Below, piece by piece: positions 8,101 through 13,454 of a DNA stretch of 32,826 bases. The translations under genes and the position numbers were made by a program. The notes under the pieces were generated by a model. That model searched no databases and had not been told where the DNA came from. It saw only the letters and a program-made list of their open reading frames with translations. The stretch is from a virus, in the IMG/VR virus record IMGVR_UViG_3300021171_000035, positions 1 through 32,826 of that record. One strand, 5' to 3'. The stretch's first letter is position 1, and the number at the start of each line of letters is the position of its first letter.

Positions 8101-8517
8101 CTTGCTAACTTCAACGAGGGAGTCAACCCACTTTATTCGTCATCCTGGCAGGATGGCAACGTCCATCCATCAGTCGCTAATGAAAACTATCTCGTTTACA
8201 ATTCCGGCGGCAATGGAACCGGCATGTCATTGACTGTGCCAGCTGGCATAAAAGTGCAAACACTGACATTGTATGTCACGGTTAGCTTCAATGCGGCGAC
8301 TTTAACACAGGGGAAGCTTACTGCGACATTGAGTGACGCCAGCGCCGGTCCGTACACTGATACATCGGTTCAAATGACCAATGGCGCGGCCAATCTGCTT
8401 GGCAGATATATTCTCACGTTTGCTGCCGCATCGAACAGCCAGACACTTACGGTAACGTGGGTGAACAACACAGCTAACTCACAGAATGTGCAACTATTTG
8501 CGGCAACTCTCAACTAA
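5098..8517 (+). CDS. Large virion fibre/spike with GH43-type beta-propeller (galactanase-like) domain
   Basis: ATG 5098 gives 1139 aa; the frame is open from TTG 5062 but GGTGG precedes 5098. The N-terminal part is beta-rich, with a discoidin/carbohydrate-binding-like stretch before residue 420 (ARYIRM, YGGISAFQVF), then a chitobiase-C-like Ig domain (PITP-type start, KIYYTIGQGSTP, LYTGSFSVTI). Residues about 530-840 match the GH43_24 exo-beta-1,3-galactanase plan: EAHSGSIIWDP (543-553), YYWMG, LYRSTDLMNWTNMG, YDYDLFLDSDG, REGPAFFK (acid candidate E723), NFQPTHAF (Q793, matching the Gln proposed as base in that subfamily), MGDFW (809-813) and SRYVFAP. The C-terminus is more beta domains. It likely binds and trims a host surface polysaccharide. 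The propeller region around 6760-7400 is locally richer in A+T, hinting at mosaic acquisition. Enzymatic specificity is inferred. Confidence 0.75.
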   Translation: MVQQININMNPLTPGVRNAQMINDPLFPNVIPCNFNADPTVPGVMQVTLTDDPLAPNLLYFIDSDDTTLQPPGFPDVQILGTLIGTGLLDTGTGDATNLLQSSQQSFNIPVGDWVNSAVTTIDTIATDPLSTTTASTITETAVTSTHYVQQGFQTAVVTEVSFSVYLKQGIRTRAQLFLKDSMTTTNSATATFDLAGGVVGIAAAAVGTWTTPLATITAEANGFYLCTLSATFTGGSGSYFCLVYADNSSGVLGSSISYLGSTAGVALTIWGAKVNTGVPAAYTVKNTSLLGAVGTTVQQQFQPNGTTTAFWGTQTDNAWIGFDAGVPVQWTRYRFAPRPSSATTQTYPNAPDYAAFIVGTVVQTDVADSTFATPTLADTITGSPYYPRYWLAERPISASLAQARYIRMKTPSNVYGGISAFQVFAKIGTTANARPVEPVITPNGGRYPGLTTLVTMQSSQGAKIYYTIGQGSTPADPTTSSALYTGSFSVTISAGSYAVVKAMANMAGLSTPNSTVITSAPYYGYGYAPADNWYDHIGQLIEAHSGSIIWDPNSKYYYWMGQFQNINSIQRPGHVGEPNGFPDTFLYRSTDLMNWTNMGSVLPNVSPTLFIGGRYHLMYNALNNNYVVWLQPQDNAGNSTLFEANTPIGGGNILTGWAWNMTPIISNTFYDYDLFLDSDGISMYCFWRNGISTDMRVQQLNTSYTGFTGSPTIIPYVDTTREGPAFFKYPYAAGGTYFIVTSVNIPYDSVGVDANLRYIVNTGATPLANNWTPLDGSLAFASDPFGGNYNFQPTHAFVPQGKVQPVIMGDFWHNDQNYNSRYVFAPVVCIGQQMTIQTPTSWDPSQLASAYTLNTLNLTANAFTAGSAQGTAIGGIQGTFQSSGLGLLDSHGGAVQLSGFNLQVGPTPPAGAGTFNITLQETISPGTNSPNNTVLSINEVAAGGYLSGAVSTGTTTTFLNLTSLGSVDWAAFGYNSSAASIERKSTGGSLISTLTAVGGVLANFNEGVNPLYSSSWQDGNVHPSVANENYLVYNSGGNGTGMSLTVPAGIKVQTLTLYVTVSFNAATLTQGKLTATLSDASAGPYTDTSVQMTNGAANLLGRYILTFAAASNSQTLTVTWVNNTANSQNVQLFAATLN

Positions 8518-8523
8518 GGAACT

Positions 8524-9924
8524 ATGCCAATGATACGGAATGGTTTGTTATTCAGTCTTCTATCCGTGATCCTTTGCCCCAGCTATGGTGAGGCGTGCGA
8601 GTCCAACACTTCAGTTATGAACACAATGGCTATTCAGAGCCCATGCGTCTCCAATTTGGATGGAACCGGATTCGTCATCACCCAGAATCAGGTTACGCCT
8701 CACGTGACTAACGTGCCGGTCGCGGATGCCAATATGTTCATTCCGGCAAGCACGGCGTTACCGGTCACGGTGCAGGCTCCAGGCGCTGAGAATGTGGAAG
8801 TATGGATGCACGGCGCACTGGCAAAGAGGCTGGTGTTCAGCAACGGCGTCTGGACTGGCACGGTGGACACAACCAAAACGCAGCTATGCGCGCCGCCGTT
8901 CCCTGGGTTCTGCAACTACGAAGGGCCGATGTTGATGGAGGTCCTGACATGGAATACGCCTCCGGGCGATAATTCTTTCACGGTGCACCTTGCCGCGTCG
9001 TTCGATGTATGGGTGCACAATACGCTCAATAGCTGGTATCCATTTATCACGCCCAAGGGTGCCGGTTCGATGCGGCAGGTTTTCTTTGATCGGTTTGGAA
9101 CATTAAACGCAGAAGCGTGCGGGGCTGGCGTATGGCCGAATTGCACAGCGCCCGCAACAGCGGCGGACGGCAAAACCTATTGGGAAAACAAGCCGCGCGG
9201 GGGAGACTTTGGAAACGCCGCGAACGAACATAGCGACGGGCCATACAATCCGTTCAACACCGTAATTGGATCAATCAATATGCTGCCAGGGCAAGTCGGG
9301 TTCCTGCGTATTCGATCGACTTATGACCCGAACTATGTCGATCCTTACGGGTTCAATCGGCACTGGCGCAGCGGGTTCCTGTCCACTGCATTCAATGATG
9401 GCACGTCCAACGTTCCGACCATGACGAATGGCGGCTATTGCGAGATCAGGGCCAAGGTTCCGAAGGCGGACGCGGCATGGAACACGGGCGCGAGCGGCGG
9501 CACCTGGCCGGCATTCTGGGCGCTCGATCGCGACGCAATCACCAACGGTTCGATCGGAAACGTCGAATGGGACATTACCGAAATGTATGGCGTCGATAGT
9601 TCCGTATGGCACAGCAATGTGCACAGCTACGCGCCAGCAACTGGACCAAACCAGGCCATTTTTGACGGGCGCCCTGACGTGACTGAGCCCGATCTATCCT
9701 TGGATTTCCACCGCTATGGGTTGCTTTGGACGGCCACGACCACAACTGCTTATTTTGACGATGTGCCATTTGGCTCATTGCCGATCAGCCAGTTTCCAAA
9801 TGGCAAGAAAATTAACCCGTATCTCCTGATCGATCTCCAGCAAGGCGGCGGCTGGCCATCTAACCCGCCTCCGGCCGGATATAACGACATGTGGATCGAT
9901 TACGTGAAGTGCTACGCGCCATGA
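8524..9924 (+). CDS. GH16-family endo-glycanase with signal peptide
   Basis: The 466-residue protein starts at ATG 8524 (a second ATG at 8530). The first 24 residues are a clear export signal (basic MIRNG, hydrophobic LLFSLLSVIL, cleavage near YGEA). The C-terminal half is a GH16 jelly-roll: GGYCEIRAKVPK, WPAFWALD, the catalytic E-x-D-x-x-E signature E348-W-D-I-T-E353 (nucleophile and acid/base glutamates), then DFHRYGLLWT and YFDDVPFG. GH16 enzymes cut beta-1,3/1,4-glucans or galactans. The N-terminal half has an Ig-like beta domain (VTVQAPGAENVEVW). It follows the GH43-like fibre by 6 nt, so the pair probably attack the same host exopolysaccharide. A Sec-type signal peptide is unusual for a virion part and suggests export from infected cells. 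Substrate unknown. Confidence 0.85.
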   Translation: MPMIRNGLLFSLLSVILCPSYGEACESNTSVMNTMAIQSPCVSNLDGTGFVITQNQVTPHVTNVPVADANMFIPASTALPVTVQAPGAENVEVWMHGALAKRLVFSNGVWTGTVDTTKTQLCAPPFPGFCNYEGPMLMEVLTWNTPPGDNSFTVHLAASFDVWVHNTLNSWYPFITPKGAGSMRQVFFDRFGTLNAEACGAGVWPNCTAPATAADGKTYWENKPRGGDFGNAANEHSDGPYNPFNTVIGSINMLPGQVGFLRIRSTYDPNYVDPYGFNRHWRSGFLSTAFNDGTSNVPTMTNGGYCEIRAKVPKADAAWNTGASGGTWPAFWALDRDAITNGSIGNVEWDITEMYGVDSSVWHSNVHSYAPATGPNQAIFDGRPDVTEPDLSLDFHRYGLLWTATTTTAYFDDVPFGSLPISQFPNGKKINPYLLIDLQQGGGWPSNPPPAGYNDMWIDYVKCYAP

Positions 9925-10142
9925 AATGCGATTGGGGTGAAGTAGTCACCGGTTGGGGGCCTCGTAAGAGGGAGATTGATCTCACAACGCGGGTACGTCA
10001 GCTAGAGGAACGCGAGCGGGAGCGTGACGAGCTGCTTCTTAGCTATATCCGTTCCGATATGGCATCGCCATGGATGGCCTCAGCTAAGGAGTTAGCGGCG
10101 TTTCTAGACAGGCCATTGCCATTCGAACGGATAAAGAAATGA
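9921..10142 (+). CDS. Small charged coiled-coil protein
   Basis: The ORF starts at ATG 9921 in an ATGA junction with the GH16 stop and gives 73 residues; the frame is open further upstream inside GH16. Residues about 14-36 form a strong charged coiled coil (PRKREIDLTTRVRQLEERER). The tail ends FLDRPLPFERIKK. No family is recognised. It couples with the next gene through another ATGA junction at 10139. A head or scaffold accessory role is suggested by position only. Confidence 0.55.
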   Translation: MKCDWGEVVTGWGPRKREIDLTTRVRQLEERERERDELLLSYIRSDMASPWMASAKELAAFLDRPLPFERIKK

Positions 10143-10567
10143 GCGAAAAGTTCGTTTGGGACACGCTTGAGGGGAGACTTCGGCCATGGGCCGAGGTAGC
10201 GGCGCGGCGGCGGGAGAGGGCCCGTTCCTCGCTTGCCGCGCCGTCGATCATCCGTGACGGTCTCGACAATGTGGTGAATCCGGTGGACGGGAAGGCATAT
10301 GATTCGAAAAGCGCGTATTATCAAGCAGTTAAGGCGGCTGGCTGTGAGATCGTGGGCAATGAGGCTGAGAAAATGGTTGGCCCCTCGAGCGCGCGGTCGG
10401 ATGTGAATAGCGCGGATATCGGTGAGGCGCTTCACAAGGTGAAGCAGGGTTATAAACCGTCGCCTGAGCCGTACACATCGGATTTAGATCAGCTAATTGG
10501 GAAATATCCGGCGCAAGAATGGCCAGAAGGCATGACACAAGAAGATATAGAGGCTGAACGTGGCTGA
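10139..10567 (+). CDS. Conserved phage head-module protein with SKSA-type motif
   Basis: The 142-residue protein starts at ATG 10139 (ATGA junction). Its core is PSIIRDGLDNVVNPVDGKAY then DSKSAYYQAVKAAGCEIVGN. The pattern 'I-x-D ... P-x-D/T-G-x-x-x-D-S-K-S-A-[FY]-x-x-x-x-K-A-A-G-C-x-[EI]-V-G-N' recurs in small proteins encoded just upstream of the scaffold and capsid genes of many podovirus-like phages, as far as I recall. Function is unknown; the position argues for a head-assembly role. The C-terminus is acidic and overlaps the GTG start of the scaffold by 8 nt. Confidence 0.7.
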   Translation: MSEKFVWDTLEGRLRPWAEVAARRRERARSSLAAPSIIRDGLDNVVNPVDGKAYDSKSAYYQAVKAAGCEIVGNEAEKMVGPSSARSDVNSADIGEALHKVKQGYKPSPEPYTSDLDQLIGKYPAQEWPEGMTQEDIEAERG

Positions 10568-11672
10568 CGACATTGAAGACATTGGCGGTGGCGATTCTGC
10601 CCCGTCCAGCGAACCCGCGTCTGATCCGGCCGAGGAGCTATCGTCAGAGATACGACGCTCTATCGACTCCCAGCGGGACCGGGGGCCGGACGGCAAGTTC
10701 GTAAGGAGCGAAGCGGGGAAGCGCGAAGCGGGGTGGTCTTCCGATGCGCCAGTTTCTAGCCGAGCTAAAGGGGTTGCGACGGGAGTATCTGATCCTAATG
10801 CAACGCCGGATCGAACTGGCGCAGCAAACCGAGCGGCTAAATCGGGAGATAGCGGCCAACGAGGCGGAACTGGAGAAGCTGCTCAAAGCCTTCTTCCGCC
10901 ACCGGGCTATTCTGTCGCTGCTAAACAGGCTTGGGATACCCTACCGGAACCAGTAAAGGCGGATATCGTCAAGCGCGAGCAAGAGGTCAGCGCTGGCTTC
11001 CAGCGCTATGGCGGGCTTCAGAGATTTGCTGAGAGAGCAGAGCAAAATGGGACAAGCCTTCTAAACGCGGTTAATGATTATGATCAGGTCGAAACCGCGC
11101 TGAGAAAAGACCCAATAGAAGGCGTCGAGTTCATGTTCAGAAAAATGGGCAGGAACCCGATTGAAGTGCTTAAGGCTTGGCTTTCAAAGTATGTGCCAAG
11201 GCAGGGTCAGCAAGCGAGCCAAGGCGCCTACGGCCAGCCGCAACAGTATCAGCAGCCTATCGATCCCAACGCGATTGCCAGCCATGCCGCCAATATGGTG
11301 AGGATGGAGTTTCAGCGCGGCCAGATCGACAATGACATCGCCGCGTTTGCGGCCAATCCGGCAAATCGGTTCTTCCCGAACGTGCGGCGGGACATGGCGG
11401 TCCTCGTCCAAGCCGGGAAGGCAGCTGATCTCCAGACGGCCTATGAGGCGGCTTGCTGGATGCACCCAGAGATCCGCGCCATTATGCTACAAGATGCGGC
11501 GGGCGGACAGAATAAGGTGGCCATGCGCACCGCGCAGCGGGCCCAGAGCGCCGCCAAGGCGGTCACGGGGGCGCCATCGAACAGCCACGCCGGGGAACCG
11601 CCAAAGCGGCGCGATCTGTCCCTAGACGAGGAAATTAGGGCGAGCATCGCGGCCCAAAAAGGGCTCACTTGA
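10560..11672 (+). CDS. Putative scaffolding / prohead assembly protein
   Basis: The 370-residue protein starts at GTG 10560, overlapping the upstream gene. The N-terminus is acidic and disordered, followed by a Gly/Ala/Ser linker (residues about 60-115) and then PPPGYSVAAKQAWDTLPEPV, KADIVKREQEVSAGFQRYGG and LRKDPIEGVEFMFRKMGRNP, a helical layout typical of scaffold proteins located directly before the major capsid gene. The C-terminal part is Gln-rich then helical and ends basic (KRRDLSLDEEIRASIAAQKG), as expected for a capsid-binding tail. The linker region carries an alternative-frame ORF (10744-10956). The stop TGA at 11670-11672 lies just before the group I intron region. The assignment rests on position and layout rather than a diagnostic motif. 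Confidence 0.7.
   Translation: MADDIEDIGGGDSAPSSEPASDPAEELSSEIRRSIDSQRDRGPDGKFVRSEAGKREAGWSSDAPVSSRAKGVATGVSDPNATPDRTGAANRAAKSGDSGQRGGTGEAAQSLLPPPGYSVAAKQAWDTLPEPVKADIVKREQEVSAGFQRYGGLQRFAERAEQNGTSLLNAVNDYDQVETALRKDPIEGVEFMFRKMGRNPIEVLKAWLSKYVPRQGQQASQGAYGQPQQYQQPIDPNAIASHAANMVRMEFQRGQIDNDIAAFAANPANRFFPNVRRDMAVLVQAGKAADLQTAYEAACWMHPEIRAIMLQDAAGGQNKVAMRTAQRAQSAAKAVTGAPSNSHAGEPPKRRDLSLDEEIRASIAAQKGLT
10744..10956 (+). CDS. Candidate overprinted gene in +1 frame of the scaffold gene
   Basis: A 70-residue ORF starts at ATG 10744, preceded by GGGGTGG (10730-10736, spacing 7), and ends at TAA 10954-10956. The product is a basic coiled coil (FLAELKGLRREYLILMQRRI, ELAQQTERLNREIAANEAEL, EKLLKAFFRHRAILSLLNRL). 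By hand count, third-position G+C is 51/70 in this frame and 23/70 in the overlapping scaffold frame, which here is a Gly/Ala/Ser linker. The ORF runs about 50 nt into the conserved PPPGYSVAAKQAWDTLPEPV part of the scaffold. The arrangement (own ribosome site, helical product, switched coding phase, low-complexity host frame) repeats that of 2897 and 4240. No homologue is recognised. Confidence 0.5.
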   Translation: MRQFLAELKGLRREYLILMQRRIELAQQTERLNREIAANEAELEKLLKAFFRHRAILSLLNRLGIPYRNQ

Positions 11673-11704
11673 CAAATGGCAATATTAGTATAAGTGCATA
11701 GTCA

Positions 11705-11789
11705 TCACCTTATCAACGGGTGAAGCCTAGCGCCTTCTCAACTGGCGCGCGGGCAATGGTGCGGATCGAAGCCTTCTCAACGGGCGATC
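11705..11789 (+). repeat. Three consecutive hairpins with the same 9-nt loop
   Basis: Hairpin 1: TCACC 11705-11709 with GGTGA 11719-11723, loop TTATCAACG. Hairpin 2: GCGCC 11730-11734 with GGCGC 11744-11748, loop TTCTCAACT. Hairpin 3: GATC 11764-11767 with GATC 11786-11789, plus GCC 11771-11773 with GGC 11783-11785, loop TTCTCAACG. The stems differ in sequence while the loops keep TT-A/C-TCAAC and a CC/GG closing pair. That is the pattern of conserved RNA loops presented on covarying stems. They lie at the 5' end of the intron, before the HNH ORF. The loop core TCAAC is complementary to the loop of the hairpin at 12185-12207. Confidence 0.7.
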
Positions 11790-11829
11790 AGATCAGCGCA
11801 TGGCGGCCAGCCGAAACAGGCAATACGAC

Positions 11830-12189
11830 ATGAGTGAATCCAAAGCGGAAATTGGCGCCGACTGGATCGCATTGCGATCTATCCCGGAGCCGAATTCTGG
11901 ATGTGTCTTATGGCTAGGCGAACTCAATTCCGCCGGTTATGGGCGCATCAGCCAAGGCAACAATCATGTGGGAAAGCGCGTCAGGTATTTGGCGCACCGA
12001 GTCTCATATGAGCTTGCCAAAGGGCAAGTCCCTGAGGGGATGGAGTTGGACCACTTGTGCAGGGTTCGGTGTTGCATAAACCCCGAACATCTTGAGCCTG
12101 TCACGCGGTCCGAAAACAACCGTCGTGGCGATCTGATGAAGCGCCGTGATGTCCCTAGAGCCGAATGGCAGAAAAGGGGCATCTCATAA
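11830..12189 (+). CDS. Intron-encoded HNH homing endonuclease
   Basis: ATG 11830 gives 119 aa; an in-frame ATG at 11800 would add ten residues but has no ribosome site. The HNH motif is intact: AHRVSYELAKGQVPEGMELD, H-L-C-R, C-C-I-N-P-E-H-L-E-P-V-T, then S-E-N-N-R-R-G, with the metal-binding His/Asn/His and paired cysteines. Such enzymes cut intronless alleles near the insertion site and so spread the intron. The gene lies in a peripheral loop between the three 5' hairpins and the catalytic core, and its TAA stop (12187-12189) is inside the stem of the 12185-12207 hairpin, so gene and RNA structure are interlocked. Confidence 0.85.
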   Translation: MSESKAEIGADWIALRSIPEPNSGCVLWLGELNSAGYGRISQGNNHVGKRVRYLAHRVSYELAKGQVPEGMELDHLCRVRCCINPEHLEPVTRSENNRRGDLMKRRDVPRAEWQKRGIS

Positions 12190-12207
12190 TGGGTTGAAAA
12201 CATTATG
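12185..12207 (+). other. Hairpin with loop complementary to the three upstream loops
   Basis: CATAATG 12185-12191 pairs perfectly with CATTATG 12201-12207 around a 9-nt loop GGTTGAAAA. The reverse complement of this loop is TTTTCAACC, matching the upstream loops TT-A/C-TCAAC-G/T at seven of nine positions. A kissing-loop contact through GTTGA/TCAAC is therefore possible with any of the three. The HNH stop codon lies in the 5' strand, so ribosomes finishing the ORF would open this stem. Confidence 0.6.
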
Positions 12208-12227
12208 GCATCACCTCTCGTTACGAG

Positions 12228-12439
12228 CGTGGATTGATACCCTAGTCCACGTAAAACCGGGTGAAACGGGGAAACTCTCCCAGGAGACAATCCCGTAGGA
12301 AACTCCATATGTAAGCCGAAAGGCCAGGGATGGAGAACCTCTAACGACTAGGCTCCGCGCGAAAGCAGTAATGAGCCCATGAGCCCCCGGCACCGCGATG
12401 GCGGTGATGAGATAGTCTAAGCTGCATGGCGACATGCAG
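12228..12439 (+). ncRNA. Group I intron catalytic core (P3-P9)
   Basis: Readable helices: preceding hairpin CGTGGA 12228 / TCCACG 12246; P3 CCGGG 12257-12261 with CCCGG 12386-12390; P4 ACGGG 12266 / CCCGT 12292; P5 TCTC 12276 / GAGA 12284; P6 CTCCAT 12303 / ATGGAG 12330 with an inner GCC-GAAA-GGC hairpin; P7 GACTA 12346-12350 with TAGTC 12413-12417; P7.1 GGCTC 12351 / GAGCC 12373; P8 CACCGC-GATG-GCGGTG 12391-12406; P9 CTGCATG-GCGA-CATGCAG 12422-12439 with a GNRA loop. The order P7 5', P7.1, P3 3', P8, P7 3', P9 and the td-like P4-P5 indicate subgroup IA, the usual phage type. The RNA should self-splice using guanosine bound in P7. Weaker hairpins follow at 12445-12479. Confidence 0.88.
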
Positions 12440-12488
12440 AAAGTAATGGATAAAGAGCCATTGCGCCGAATGAAATTCGTGGGGAGAT

Positions 12489-13454
12489 GTGGTCACGACT
12501 ACGCTTGAGAATCGCTCGCGTAAGCTCGCGGACAACATCACCAATAACAATGCCCTGCTTGAATTCCTGAAACGTCGCGGCCGTCAAACACCGTTCCATG
12601 GCGGGCGCGAGATTATGCAGGAATTGCGCTATGCGCAAAACCAGACCTTCCTCTGGTATTCCGGCTATGAGGCACTGAATATCGCCCTCAATGACACCAT
12701 GACCGCTGCCAGGTTTGCGATCAAGCAGGCAGCGATTGCGGTGGTGATCTCGGGCCTCGAGGAAATCCAGAATACCGGCGAGGAAGCGATGATTGAGCTG
12801 GTCAGGGCTCGCGTCGATACGGCCGAGGATACGTTCTGGAATCAGATGAGCGCATCCATCTACTCTGATGGGACAGGGTTCGGCGGCAAGCAGATTGGAG
12901 GCCTCGCAATCCTGATCTCGAAGGCGCCAACGTCTGGAATTGTTGGCGGTATCGACCGGGGCGCGCAGGTTTGGTGGCAGAACTTCGCAGTTAGTTCGGC
13001 TCTTGATCCGCGCGGCGCAGTCACCGCCTCGAATATCCAAAGCTACATGAATTCCACGACGATCTCGCTCAAGCGTAACACCGACGGTGTCGATCTGATC
13101 GTCGCGGATAACAACTTCTACCTGGCCTATCTGTCCAGCCTCCAGACCATCCAGCGCATTACCGAGGGCGGTGGCTCGAAGGATATAGGGTCAGGCTTTA
13201 CCAGCCTGAAATATTTCGGCGCCGGAAAGAGCGTCGATGTCATTCTGGACGGCGGCAAAAACGGCCAGATCCCACTCAACACGATGTACTTCGTCAACAC
13301 CGATTACCTCTATTATCGCCCGAGCTCGGAGCGGAATTTCAAGGTGATCGGCGGCGACAGAGCGAACGTCAATCAGGATGCCATTGTCCGGCTCTATGCC
13401 TGGGCGGGAAATCTCACCGTCTCAAATTCATCGCTTCAGGGAGTGCTCTTCTGA
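12489..13454 (+). CDS. Major capsid protein (main exon)
   Basis: The 321 visible residues begin VTTTLENRSRKLADNITNNN after the formal GTG at 12489 and contain the conserved capsid landmarks HGGREIMQELRYAQN, YSGYEALNI, KQAAIAVVISGLEEIQNTGE, SASIYSDGTGFGGKQIGGL, DLIVADNNFYLAYLSSLQ, MYFVNTDYLYYRPSSERNF and NQDAIVRLYAWAGNLTVSNS, an HK97-type shell protein as found in podovirus-like phages. Relatives start 'MA(x)VTTTLENR', so almost the whole protein is present. The GTG at 12489 has its GGGGAG only 2 nt away, a poor start, and a group I intron lies directly upstream; a first exon starting at ATG 11676 would give, for example, MAI-x-VTTTLEN. The mature message is therefore probably spliced. Confidence 0.9.
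   Translation: MVTTTLENRSRKLADNITNNNALLEFLKRRGRQTPFHGGREIMQELRYAQNQTFLWYSGYEALNIALNDTMTAARFAIKQAAIAVVISGLEEIQNTGEEAMIELVRARVDTAEDTFWNQMSASIYSDGTGFGGKQIGGLAILISKAPTSGIVGGIDRGAQVWWQNFAVSSALDPRGAVTASNIQSYMNSTTISLKRNTDGVDLIVADNNFYLAYLSSLQTIQRITEGGGSKDIGSGFTSLKYFGAGKSVDVILDGGKNGQIPLNTMYFVNTDYLYYRPSSERNFKVIGGDRANVNQDAIVRLYAWAGNLTVSNSSLQGVLF

Larger units (their letters stand above)
11673..12488 (+). mobile_element. Group I intron (T4 td / IA type) with HNH endonuclease, at the 5' end of the capsid gene
   Basis: The interval between the scaffold stop and the first conserved capsid codons contains a complete group I catalytic core (separate entry) plus an HNH ORF in a peripheral loop. The core matches the T4 td intron closely around P4-P5 (AAACGGGGAA ... 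AGACAATCCCGT). The exact splice sites are not resolved: candidates for the 5' site lie between about 11670 and 11692, and for the 3' site at a G within 12481-12489. The bounds given are those of the non-exon interval. The capsid frame has only a poorly placed GTG of its own, whereas ATG GCA at 11676-11681 begins a possible short first exon, so splicing may supply the capsid start codon. Confidence 0.8.

Noticed and set aside
11669-11694. Perfect TTGACA (11669-11674) followed by TATAAG (11689-11694), like a sigma-70 promoter before the capsid gene
   Set aside because: The spacing is 14 nt rather than about 17, and the sequence overlaps the intron 5' region; not enough to call a promoter.
11673-12488. 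Possibility that the capsid upstream region is just an insertion of an HNH gene without an intron
   Set aside because: The downstream 250 nt fold into a full group I core with P7, P8 and P9 helices and td-like P4-P5, which a plain HNH insertion would not have.
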